Of a stretch of DNA of 15,122 bases, positions 1-6,500 are shown piece by piece. Within the stretch, counting starts at the first letter, position 1. The number at the start of each line of letters is the position of its first letter. A program made the position numbers and the translations under genes. Under the pieces are notes generated by a model. It saw nothing but the letters and a program-made list of their open reading frames with translations, was not told the DNA's origin and searched no databases. Source of the DNA: Clostridiales bacterium (GTDB lineage Bacteria; Bacillota; Clostridia; Peptostreptococcales; Anaerovoracaceae); the NCBI GenBank assembly GCA_012735285.1, contig JAAYHT010000059.1:1-15122 (forward strand), in the 5' to 3' direction.

Positions 1-1
1 A

Positions 2-700
2 AAAAATGGAGCCCAGGAGCCAGATGTAGAAAGAGAAAATCATCTATTGGATTCAAGTGCATATGGTGATTTGATTGATGCACAAGCATTTACCGCAGAT
101 TGTTTTTTCGTTGAGCAAGATAGGGTTGTTGCCATTGAACTTAAATCAGTTCGTCCAAATTCAGGAGAAATGAGGGGAGAAAAACAAAAAATATTAGTCG
201 GTAAGGCAGTTTTAAAGAGATTGTATCCTGATAAAGATGTCTATTATTACTTCGGCTTTCCCTTTGATCCCTTATCCAATGAAGAGACCGGTTATGATAA
301 AGAGGTCTTTATGAATAGTATAATTGAGTTTAAGAAATTCTGTGCCAAGGATGAGTTGTTAATAGCGGATGAACTTTGGTCCTTTCTTTCAGGTCAAGCT
401 AATACTATGCAACAAATCCTAGATATTATTAAATCTATCTCAACAGAAAGTTTTATAGAAGACTTTGAATTTCTAAACAATCCAAATAGGATTCTAGAAG
501 ATCCGGATAGATATTTATACATTGCGGATAAATGGTATCTGGAAGATGAAAAAACAATAGCTGAAAATCTAGATACTCTTACGAGACAGGCAGAATCGTC
601 TAATTCTTTATATAAAGCGCTTAACAAAAATATATTTAATTATAAGGGTGAGTATAACTACAATCGAGCTAAAACACTTCTTTCAAAAACTTTTGAATAA
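2..700 (+). CDS. Type II restriction endonuclease, TdeIII-like (3' part, 5' end outside window)
   Basis: The reading frame is open to the left edge, so this is the C-terminal part of a longer protein; the TTG at 47 is not a convincing start because related-looking sequence continues upstream of it. The visible part is about 232 residues. It shows a PD-(D/E)XK nuclease pattern: Asp at 98-100 in FTADCFF, a beta-strand, then Glu (137-139) and Lys (143-145) in AIELKS. After that come VRPNSGEMRGEKQKIL and, further on, ADELWSFLSG. From memory of the family, this combination is typical of TdeIII-type restriction enzymes, which cut double-stranded DNA at a short palindrome. The acidic C-terminal half looks helical. 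A partner DNA methyltransferase would be expected upstream, beyond the window. The nuclease fold is well supported; the TdeIII assignment is recalled, not searched. Confidence 0.68.
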   Translation, partial: KNGAQEPDVERENHLLDSSAYGDLIDAQAFTADCFFVEQDRVVAIELKSVRPNSGEMRGEKQKILVGKAVLKRLYPDKDVYYYFGFPFDPLSNEETGYDKEVFMNSIIEFKKFCAKDELLIADELWSFLSGQANTMQQILDIIKSISTESFIEDFEFLNNPNRILEDPDRYLYIADKWYLEDEKTIAENLDTLTRQAESSNSLYKALNKNIFNYKGEYNYNRAKTLLSKTFE

Positions 701-715
701 TTATTAAAAAATATA

Positions 716-745
716 TTGACAGCCATATTTGCTTTGTGGTATTAT
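716..745 (+). promoter_or_regulatory. Sigma-A promoter of the lysine operon
   Basis: A perfect -35 box TTGACA lies at 716-721 and a -10 box TATTAT at 740-745, 18 bp apart. Transcription would start near 752, just ahead of the T-box stem I. It begins 15 bp after the stop of the upstream restriction gene, with no visible terminator between them. Confidence 0.8.
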
Positions 746-751
746 TCTCAC

Positions 752-1020
752 CAAACCGTTGACGAGGGAGAAAAACTGCGAAATGGTCGCACAGAGAGTC
801 GGGGAAGGTGAGAGCCCGATCGATACAGCGCAGACATGAAGGCCTCCGAGGGCGTGGTGAAAAAACTTAGTAGCTAAGTTCTAGTAGCTTACGACGCAGC
901 GCCAGCGTTATCGGGCGGGGAGTGTGATGGCACTCTACTGAGTGGATACGTTTTTGTATCAATCAAGGTGGTACCGCAGGCAATACGCTTGTCCTTGAGT
1001 AAAGGATAGGCGTTTTTTTT
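752..1020 (+). promoter_or_regulatory. T-box leader, probable lysine specifier (AAG)
   Basis: This is an untranslated leader that senses uncharged tRNA. In stem I, GAGG (764-767) pairs with CCUC (843-846) and CUGCG (776-780) with CGCAG (829-833). The AGAGAG bulge is at 793-798, and an upper helix UCGGG (799-803)/CCCGA (815-819) encloses a GGUG-containing distal loop. The 3' side of the specifier loop (834-842) ends in AAG at 839-841 followed by a purine, the usual place for the specifier codon, so tRNA-Lys is the best reading. Further hairpins are 864-870/874-880, 920-924/931-935 and 945-949/956-960. The T-box core (965-977) contains UGGU at 969-972, complementary to an ACCA tRNA end. Antiterminator: 963-968 pairs with 993-998 and 976-981 with 987-992, leaving the 7-nt bulge UGGUACC (969-975). 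The terminator competes for the same bases. The downstream lysine genes agree with the AAG reading. Confidence 0.93.
985..1020 (+). terminator. T-box regulated intrinsic terminator
   Basis: A 12-bp stem (985-996 with 1002-1013, two G-U wobbles) encloses a 5-nt GAGTA loop and is followed by an eight-T run at 1013-1020. Its 5' arm shares 987-996 with the 3' arm of the antiterminator, so the two structures exclude each other. Charged tRNA should favour this form and stop transcription before dapA. Confidence 0.9.
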
Positions 1021-1053
1021 ATTCAAATTTATGCCATAAAAGGGGTGAGATAA

Positions 1054-1185
1054 ATGAAACGAAAACAGAGCGATAAAAAAGACGAATATGACAAGCGAAA
1101 ATATAATTTAAAAAATATTAGGAGGAAAGAAAATGATAAGAGGTTCAATAGTTGCATTAATCACACCCTTTCACCAGGATGGTAG
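1054..1185 (+). CDS. Small lysine-rich ORF between T-box and dapA (possible leader peptide)
   Basis: A 43-codon ORF starts at ATG 1054, six bases after a good ribosome binding site AGGGGTG (1041-1047), and ends at TAG 1183-1185, about 50 nt inside dapA in another frame. Its peptide begins MKRKQSDKKDEYDKRK and holds nine Lys, eight of them in the 26 codons upstream of the dapA ATG. Two consecutive AGG arginine codons are formed by the dapA Shine-Dalgarno sequence itself. No family is recognisable. It could be a lysine-sensing leader peptide, a translational coupling device for dapA, or only an AT-rich spacer that happens to be open; the AT bias of the region raises Lys content by chance. The ribosome binding site is what makes it worth listing. 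I see no second terminator or attenuator after it. Confidence 0.42.
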   Translation: MKRKQSDKKDEYDKRKYNLKNIRRKENDKRFNSCINHTLSPGW

Positions 1186-2011
1186 TGTAAATTATTCAAA
1201 AATTGAAGAGTTAATAGAATGGCATATTGAAGAGGGAACTGGTGGAGTGCTTGTCCTTGGGACAACTGGTGAAACTCCTTCCCTTACAGAAGATGAAAAG
1301 GATCAGATTGCAATGACTGCAATCAGGGCTTCTGATGGTAGAATACCGATTATTGTTGGCAGCGGATCAAACAATACCTATGAAGCTCGCAATCAAAGTC
1401 TGAAATATCAGGAGATGGGTGCAGATGCTGTCTTAGTTATTACACCCTATTACAACAAGACAAATAAAAGGGGAATGCTAGAGCATTTCTATGCAGTTGC
1501 TAATGCAATATCGATTCCTATGATCCTTTACAATGTTCCGGGAAGAACAGGCTGTACCCTTACTTATGAGGCGGTAAGAGAATTAAGCCGTCATGAGAAT
1601 ATTGTAGGTATTAAAGAAGCAAGCGGCGACATAACATTGGTTAGTAAAATAGCTAAATTAGCATCCGATGATTTCGCTATTTACTCAGGTAATGACGACA
1701 TGATAGTACCTCTGATGTCCCTCGGAGGTGCAGGCGTAATATCTGTATTGGCTAATATCTTGCCGAGGGAGACTAGCCTGATGACAAAGGCCTTTTTAGA
1801 AGGGGATATTGAGAGGGCTAAGCAACTTCAACTGCATTATTTAGATTTTATTTTCGCACTATTCTCCGAAACGAACCCTATCCCCATTAAAGAGGCAATG
1901 AATCTGATAGGGCTCGACGTAGGAGGATACAGGCTGCCTCTATACGCTATGGAGGATTCCACTAGGGCAATGCTGGCAGACACTATGCGCCAGGTAGGCT
2001 TTGCCGTATAG
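1133..2011 (+). CDS. dapA: 4-hydroxy-tetrahydrodipicolinate synthase
   Basis: Condenses pyruvate with aspartate semialdehyde, the first committed step toward diaminopimelate and lysine, in the cytoplasm. The 292 residues fit the usual TIM-barrel length, and the active-site residues fall on the same numbers as in E. coli DapA: Thr44-Thr45 (GTTGE), Tyr107 (TPYYN), Tyr133 and Arg138 in YNVPGRTG, and the Schiff-base Lys161 in VGIKEASGD. The start is fixed by AGGAGG at 1120-1125, seven bases before the ATG. It is the first enzyme gene of the operon, controlled by the T-box upstream, and its start lies inside the small lysine-rich ORF. dapB follows 13 bp after its stop. Confidence 0.97.
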   Translation: MIRGSIVALITPFHQDGSVNYSKIEELIEWHIEEGTGGVLVLGTTGETPSLTEDEKDQIAMTAIRASDGRIPIIVGSGSNNTYEARNQSLKYQEMGADAVLVITPYYNKTNKRGMLEHFYAVANAISIPMILYNVPGRTGCTLTYEAVRELSRHENIVGIKEASGDITLVSKIAKLASDDFAIYSGNDDMIVPLMSLGGAGVISVLANILPRETSLMTKAFLEGDIERAKQLQLHYLDFIFALFSETNPIPIKEAMNLIGLDVGGYRLPLYAMEDSTRAMLADTMRQVGFAV

Positions 2012-2024
2012 GAAGGGGTATATC

Positions 2025-2750
2025 ATGTTAGGTGTTGCTTTAGTCGGCTACGGGAAGATGGGCCGACAAGTAGAAGCTAAGATAAAGGAAACTAAAGATA
2101 TTGAGTGTGTAGCCATTGTGTCTCCTAGTAGAACTAAGACACTTGATGAGGTGAGGGCTGAAATCGATGTAATAATCGATTTCAGTCACCCCGATAATCT
2201 AGTTATGATAGGAGAATATGCTAAGAAACATAATATACCTATTGTTATAGCTACAACAGGTTATGAGCAAGCACAGATAGACTATATAAATGAATTAGCA
2301 GGATCTGTTCCAGTCGTATATGCGGCAAACTTTTCACTGGGAGTTACAGTGATGACCAGGGTCGTTTCCCAGCTTGCTGAATTGCTAGCCAGTGATTTTG
2401 ATATTGAGATTATTGAGACCCATCACAATCAAAAGCTCGATGCACCCAGTGGCACTGCAAAGATGTTGCTTGAGGCAGTAGACCCCGCTGAAGAGTATAG
2501 CAGAGTCTACGGAAGAAAAGGGGATTGTAAACGCAAGAAAGAAATTGGCATACATGCGATTCGGGCAGGAAATATTGCGGGAAAGCATACTGTATTGTTT
2601 GCTGGGGAGGATGAAACACTGGAGATAACCCATACTGCTACTTCAAAACAGATATTTGCAAACGGAGCTATTAAAGCAGCTAGATATGCTGTTACAAGGC
2701 CTCCCGGACTATACAATATGAACCATGTGCTTTTTAAAGGAGAGGAGTAA
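2025..2750 (+). CDS. dapB: 4-hydroxy-tetrahydrodipicolinate reductase
   Basis: Reduces the DapA product with NAD(P)H to tetrahydrodipicolinate. The ATG at 2025 is chosen because it follows the ribosome binding site GGAAGGGG (2011-2018) and places the Rossmann motif GYGKMGR at residues 8-14; a longer frame from 2001 would overlap the dapA end and has no such site. The protein is 241 residues, a compact DapB. The catalytic stretch ETHHNQKLDAPSGTA (131-145) carries His133, His134 and Lys137, followed by the GIHAIRAG and AGKHTV segments of the substrate domain, and the usual C-terminal NGAIKAARY helix. It is separated from the next gene by only two bases, so the two are probably translationally coupled. 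Confidence 0.96.
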   Translation: MLGVALVGYGKMGRQVEAKIKETKDIECVAIVSPSRTKTLDEVRAEIDVIIDFSHPDNLVMIGEYAKKHNIPIVIATTGYEQAQIDYINELAGSVPVVYAANFSLGVTVMTRVVSQLAELLASDFDIEIIETHHNQKLDAPSGTAKMLLEAVDPAEEYSRVYGRKGDCKRKKEIGIHAIRAGNIAGKHTVLFAGEDETLEITHTATSKQIFANGAIKAARYAVTRPPGLYNMNHVLFKGEE

Positions 2751-2752
2751 AG

Positions 2753-3445
2753 ATGGACGCAAGGCAAATTATTGAATATATTAGGAAGGCGGAAAAAAAG
2801 ACTCCTGTAAAAGTTTATATAAAAGAGAAAAATCCTATACCTTTTAAAAACTGTAAGGTATTCGGTTGTGGCGATAAGATTGTATTCGGTGACTGGAAGG
2901 ATATCGAGGGTATATTGGAAGCCCACAGGGATGATATCGAGGAGATTGTAATCGAAAATGATTGCAGAAATTCGGCAATACCCCTTCTGGATAAGAAGGG
3001 CATAAATGCCCGCATAGAGCCTGGAGCGATTATCAGGGAGCAGGTCAAGATAGGAGATAGAGCTGTCATTATGATGGGAGCAATTATTAATATTGGTGCT
3101 TCTGTGGGCGATGGCACTATGGTTGATATGGGTGCCATCTTAGGTGGACGTGCAACAGTGGGCAAGAACTGTCATATAGGGGCAGGAGCGGTTTTGGCAG
3201 GAGTAATCGAGCCTCCCAGCGCAACTCCTGTCGTGGTTGAAGATGATGTGATGATTGGAGCTAATGCTGTAATCTTGGAAGGTGTTAGGGTAGGTAAAGG
3301 CGCAATTGTAGCTGCAGGAGCTGTAGTTATCGAAGATGTTCCTGAGTATACGGTTGTTGCAGGTATGCCTGCAGAAGTGATAAAAAAGCGAGATGAAGTT
3401 CATTCAGATAAGACAGCCATCATGGAGGCTTTAAGAGAACTTTAG
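2753..3445 (+). CDS. dapH: Tetrahydrodipicolinate N-acetyltransferase
   Basis: Transfers an acetyl group from acetyl-CoA to tetrahydrodipicolinate, opening the acetylase branch of the diaminopimelate pathway. The 230-residue length and the N-terminal segment (DARQIIEYIRKAEKKTPVKV, residues 2-21) resemble the Bacillus acetylase DapH and not the longer proteobacterial succinylase DapD. Residues about 87-210 are a left-handed beta-helix built of hexapeptide repeats, for example VKIGDRAVIMMGAIINIGA and MIGANAVILEGVRVGKGAIV. The ribosome binding site GGAGAGGAG overlaps the end of dapB. Some databases name this family dapD. The acetyl specificity is inferred from family resemblance. Confidence 0.93.
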   Translation: MDARQIIEYIRKAEKKTPVKVYIKEKNPIPFKNCKVFGCGDKIVFGDWKDIEGILEAHRDDIEEIVIENDCRNSAIPLLDKKGINARIEPGAIIREQVKIGDRAVIMMGAIINIGASVGDGTMVDMGAILGGRATVGKNCHIGAGAVLAGVIEPPSATPVVVEDDVMIGANAVILEGVRVGKGAIVAAGAVVIEDVPEYTVVAGMPAEVIKKRDEVHSDKTAIMEALREL

Positions 3446-3457
3446 AAAGGTATAGTA

Positions 3458-4723
3458 ATGACAAATTATATATTCGACGGATGTGATACTGTTAAGCTGG
3501 CTGAGAAATATGGGACTCCACTCTATGTGATCTCAGAAAGCCATATCATCGAACGGATAGATGAAATAAAGCGGGATTTTTTAGATAAATATCCAAATAC
3601 AAAGGCAGTATATGCATGCAAGGCACTTCAGACTGTAGGCATATGTAAACTAATTGATAAAGAGGGTTTAGGATTTGATGTGGTCTCAGGCGGAGAACTC
3701 TATACTGCTATAAGGGCGGGTGTGTCGCCTTCTAAGATTGTATTTCATGGGAACAATAAGACCTATGATGAGTGCAAGATGGCCATAGACTGTGGTGTTG
3801 GTACTATAGTCTGTGATAGCATCTCGGAGTTAATAATGCTCAACGATCTTGCGGGTGAGATGAATAAAAGAGTAGAGATCCTATTTCGCATAACGCCTGG
3901 AGTAAATAGCCATACTCATGAGTACATATCTACAGGACACCATGAGTCTAAGTTTGGAATTTCACCTAAGATTCTGTTAGAAGGCAGGCTTTTAGAAAGT
4001 GCCTTATCAATGCAAAATGTACTCTTAAAGGGTTTTCATTTCCATGTGGGGTCTCAATTAACGGATAATAGTTCACATATATTTGCCGTAAAAAAGCTTT
4101 TAGAATTCATAAAAGAGGTTATAAATATTACAGGCTTTATTCCTTCCGAACTTAATCTCGGAGGAGGATATGGAATACAGTATAGGGATGATCCTCCTAG
4201 AAAGCCTCTAAGTTATTATACGGATCCCATGATGGAGGAAATAATTACTTTCTGCAATAATGAAAACATAAAACTACCTACTGTAACCATAGAACCAGGC
4301 CGCTTTATAGTCGGAGAAGCGGGAATCACTCTGTACCAGGTGGGGACTATAAAAACCACCCTTGGAGGCAGAACATTTGTCAGCGTGGATGGAGGTTTTC
4401 CTGATAATCCAAGGACTGCCCTCTACCATGCAAAGTATGATGCAATAGCGATTGAGAAAATGGGAGAGCCTAATCAATCTCTGGTAACTATAGCAGGCAA
4501 ATGCTGTGAAAGTGGAGATATTCTAGTATGGGATATCCCTATGCCAGAATTGAAGCGCGGAGACTATATAGCCCTGCTCTCAACAGGAGCATATAACTAT
4601 TCTATGTCAAGTAATTATAACAGGATACCTAGACCTGCTTTGGTTATGGTCAAAGAGGGTAAAGATAGATTATCACTACGACGGGAAACATATGAGGATT
4701 TAATTTCTAAAGAAATTTTCTAG
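3458..4723 (+). CDS. lysA: Diaminopimelate decarboxylase
   Basis: PLP-dependent decarboxylation of meso-diaminopimelate to L-lysine, the last step of the pathway. The 421 residues form a fold-III alanine-racemase-like barrel plus a beta domain. Visible landmarks are the PLP lysine Lys55 in YACKALQ, His197 in FHVGSQ, the phosphate-binding GGGYG (235-239), EPGR (279-282), the active-site Cys350-Glu351 in CCESGD, and Tyr379 in STGAYNYSM. The ATG at 3458 follows an AAAGG site and lies 12 bp after dapH, so it is the last gene of the T-box operon. Its last 17 bp overlap the 3' end of the opposite-strand dapF. I see no clear terminator after it. Confidence 0.96.
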   Translation: MTNYIFDGCDTVKLAEKYGTPLYVISESHIIERIDEIKRDFLDKYPNTKAVYACKALQTVGICKLIDKEGLGFDVVSGGELYTAIRAGVSPSKIVFHGNNKTYDECKMAIDCGVGTIVCDSISELIMLNDLAGEMNKRVEILFRITPGVNSHTHEYISTGHHESKFGISPKILLEGRLLESALSMQNVLLKGFHFHVGSQLTDNSSHIFAVKKLLEFIKEVINITGFIPSELNLGGGYGIQYRDDPPRKPLSYYTDPMMEEIITFCNNENIKLPTVTIEPGRFIVGEAGITLYQVGTIKTTLGGRTFVSVDGGFPDNPRTALYHAKYDAIAIEKMGEPNQSLVTIAGKCCESGDILVWDIPMPELKRGDYIALLSTGAYNYSMSSNYNRIPRPALVMVKEGKDRLSLRRETYEDLISKEIF

Positions 4724-5510
4724 CTAAAGTACCTTTGCAGATAAGCTCGGCGGGTCCTTCCAAAAAGACCTCCTGATTATTAGATACCATTATACTCACT
4801 TTACCGCCGAGCATTTCTACTTCTACATCAGAGTCTACTATTTTACGATAAAGTGAAGCTACGGCAGATGCACATGCACCCGTGCCGCAGGCCCAGGTCC
4901 TTCCTGCGCCCCTTTCCCAGGTACTAGCAAAGAGAGAATTTTTACCTTTAAGTTGTACCAAGTTGACATTGGTTCCCTCAGGGAAAGCGGAGTTCTTTTC
5001 AATAACTGGACCTAGCTTTTCAGTTAAATCTATAATTCCATCAGCATCTAATGTATTATCAAGGAATATGACGCTGTGTGGTACTCCGAGATGCATGAAT
5101 ATCAATTCATAGTTTTCAACTTCCATCACCTTTATATCTTCAGCCTTACCCATGCCTAATCTAATTGTTGATTTAAACTCATTATGATCTAAGATTGTTA
5201 CACTCTTTATTCCATCACCAGTTTCGACTGTAAATTCTTCTTTGGTTACTATTTCCCTATCAAACACATACTTGGCGAAGCTTCTTAGCCCGTTGCCGCA
5301 CATGGCAGCTTTGCTACCATCGGAGTTGAAATACACCATGCCTATATCAGCAAGACCTGAATCCTGTGTTGCTATAAGGCCGTCGGCTCCAACACCGAAA
5401 CGTCTGTGGCATACTGCTTTAGCGAGGGTAGATAGATCTTTAATATTGTTATTTCTGTTATCTATTAATATGAAGTCGTTGCCAGTGGCTTGCAGTTTCC
5501 AAAACTCCAT
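4707..5510 (-). CDS. dapF: Diaminopimelate epimerase
   Basis: Converts LL- to meso-diaminopimelate, the substrate of LysA and of peptidoglycan synthesis, by a two-cysteine, cofactor-free mechanism. The 267-residue length is normal. The catalytic cysteines are Cys71 in AAMCGNGLR and Cys208 in WACGTGACAS, with the substrate-binding ERGAGRT (199-205) just before the latter. The start ATG (5508-5510) is preceded on the minus strand by AAAGGAGAG. It converges on lysA with a 17-bp overlap and diverges from pstS, so it belongs to neither operon and is outside direct T-box control, fitting its separate need in cell-wall synthesis. Confidence 0.96.
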   Translation of the reverse strand: MEFWKLQATGNDFILIDNRNNNIKDLSTLAKAVCHRRFGVGADGLIATQDSGLADIGMVYFNSDGSKAAMCGNGLRSFAKYVFDREIVTKEEFTVETGDGIKSVTILDHNEFKSTIRLGMGKAEDIKVMEVENYELIFMHLGVPHSVIFLDNTLDADGIIDLTEKLGPVIEKNSAFPEGTNVNLVQLKGKNSLFASTWERGAGRTWACGTGACASAVASLYRKIVDSDVEVEMLGGKVSIMVSNNQEVFLEGPAELICKGTLARKFL

Positions 5511-5541
5511 CTGTGCTCTCCTTTGTTTTTCTCTGAGTTAT

Positions 5542-5571
5542 ATAATATATGATTTTACACAAACTTTACAA
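5542..5571 (-). promoter_or_regulatory. Putative dapF promoter
   Basis: Read on the minus strand, TTGTAA (5571-5566) and TATTAT (5547-5542) are 18 bp apart, placing transcription start a little upstream of the dapF ribosome binding site. The surrounding TATATTATATAA allows nearby alternatives. The -35 part falls inside the second Pho box. Confidence 0.5.
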
Positions 5572-5593
5572 TAACTTGTTAGTGGATTTTACA
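5553..5593 (+). promoter_or_regulatory. Pho boxes: phased PhoP-binding repeats upstream of pstS
   Basis: TTTACA occurs at 5554-5559 and 5565-5570, a degenerate TTGTTA at 5576-5581, and TTTACA again at 5588-5593. Start-to-start distances are 11, 11 and 12 bp, about one helical turn, as in the TT(A/T/C)ACA direct repeats bound by Bacillus PhoP dimers. Relative to the -10 box at 5603-5608 they cover roughly -61 to -22, the usual position for a PhoP-activated promoter. Confidence 0.8.
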
Positions 5594-5602
5594 TTGCTCT
5601 TC

Positions 5603-5608
5603 TATTAT
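5603..5608 (+). promoter_or_regulatory. -10 box of the pst operon promoter
   Basis: TATTAT lies at 5603-5608 with no TTGACA-like -35 element at the proper distance (5580-5585 reads TAGTGG). This is expected of an activator-dependent promoter where PhoP replaces the -35 contact. The pstS ribosome binding site GAAGGAGAA follows at about 5632-5640. Confidence 0.6.
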
Positions 5609-5649
5609 CAGGGTAAGATAAAAATAAAAGTGAAGGAGAATATATAGTT

Positions 5650-6492
5650 ATGAAAAAAATATTATCAATATTAATTGTTTTAGCCTTAGCAATCGGCCTA
5701 ATAGGCTGTGGCGGATCCGGTGATGAAATCACAGTAGTTTCCCGCGAAGACGGTTCGGGTACCAGAGGGGCCTTTATTGAATTAATGGGCATCTTAGAAA
5801 AGGACGCTGATGGAAACAAAAAGGACCTGACAACAGAGGATGCAGTTATTGCTAATAAGACTGACGTTATGCTAGCCACTATTGCAGGTGATGAATCTTC
5901 TATTGGCTATGTTTCTTTAGGCTCACTAAACGACAATGTAAAAGCCCTATCAGTTGATGGAGTAGAGGCAACCCCAGAGAACATCAACAATGGTTCCTAC
6001 AAGGTGGCAAGACCGTTTAATATAGCGACTAAGGGAAATCGATCAAAGCTTGTTGAAGACTTCATAAAGTTTGTTTTAAGCGCAGAAGGACAGGCAATAG
6101 TAGATAAAATTTATGTATCGGTAAACAAAAATGCTGAAAGCTACACTTCTACTAATCTAATAGGAAAATTGGTTATAGCTGGCTCTTCTTCTGTATCACC
6201 CCTGACGGAGAAGCTTGTAGAAGCCTATAACAAGATTAATCCTAATGTAGTAATCGAAATTCAAACAAATGATTCTACTGCGGGTATGAATGGTGCAATC
6301 GAAGGCACCTGCGATATAGGGATGGCTAGCAGAGATCTTAAAGAGAGTGAACTTGAACATTTAGAAGGGGTAACAATAGCCATGGACGGTATTGCGATTA
6401 TCGTAAACAATGAGAATCCAATCGACGATCTTTCATCTGAACAGGTGAAGAAGATATTTACAGGAGAAATTACCAGCTGGGATCAACTGTAG
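5650..6492 (+). CDS. pstS: Phosphate-binding lipoprotein of the Pst transporter, circularly permuted
   Basis: High-affinity phosphate-binding protein that delivers phosphate to PstCA. A lipoprotein signal peptide ends in the lipobox LIGC with the lipidated Cys20, so the protein is anchored to the outer face of the membrane. The order of segments is unusual. SREDGSGTRGAF (31-42), normally in the second half of PstS, stands directly after the signal peptide, followed by the usual C-terminal half (VARPFNIATKG, LSAEGQAIV). Only then comes the normally N-terminal half: IAGSSSVSPL (176-185), NDSTAGMNGAIEG (207-219), IGMASR (223-228) and IFTGEITSW (269-277), which end the protein. Both halves keep the phosphate-contacting motifs. 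At 280 residues it is a full single domain, not a duplication. It is the first gene of the operon, under the Pho boxes. Confidence 0.93.
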   Translation: MKKILSILIVLALAIGLIGCGGSGDEITVVSREDGSGTRGAFIELMGILEKDADGNKKDLTTEDAVIANKTDVMLATIAGDESSIGYVSLGSLNDNVKALSVDGVEATPENINNGSYKVARPFNIATKGNRSKLVEDFIKFVLSAEGQAIVDKIYVSVNKNAESYTSTNLIGKLVIAGSSSVSPLTEKLVEAYNKINPNVVIEIQTNDSTAGMNGAIEGTCDIGMASRDLKESELEHLEGVTIAMDGIAIIVNNENPIDDLSSEQVKKIFTGEITSWDQL

Positions 6493-6500
6493 GTGATGAG

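Noticed and set aside
752..1020. A lysine riboswitch (L-box) or a structured small RNA as the explanation of the dapA leader
   Set aside because: The UGGUACCGC core and the bulged antiterminator are T-box specific, and every major stem is accounted for by that model.
2001..2024. An upstream in-frame start for dapB giving eight more residues
   Set aside because: It overlaps the end of dapA and lacks a ribosome binding site, while the ATG at 2025 has GGAAGGGG and gives the standard Rossmann N-terminus.
2507..2926. A 139-codon minus-strand open frame across the dapB-dapH junction
   Set aside because: It is antisense to two clear genes and its translation is low-complexity hydrophobic with no motif.
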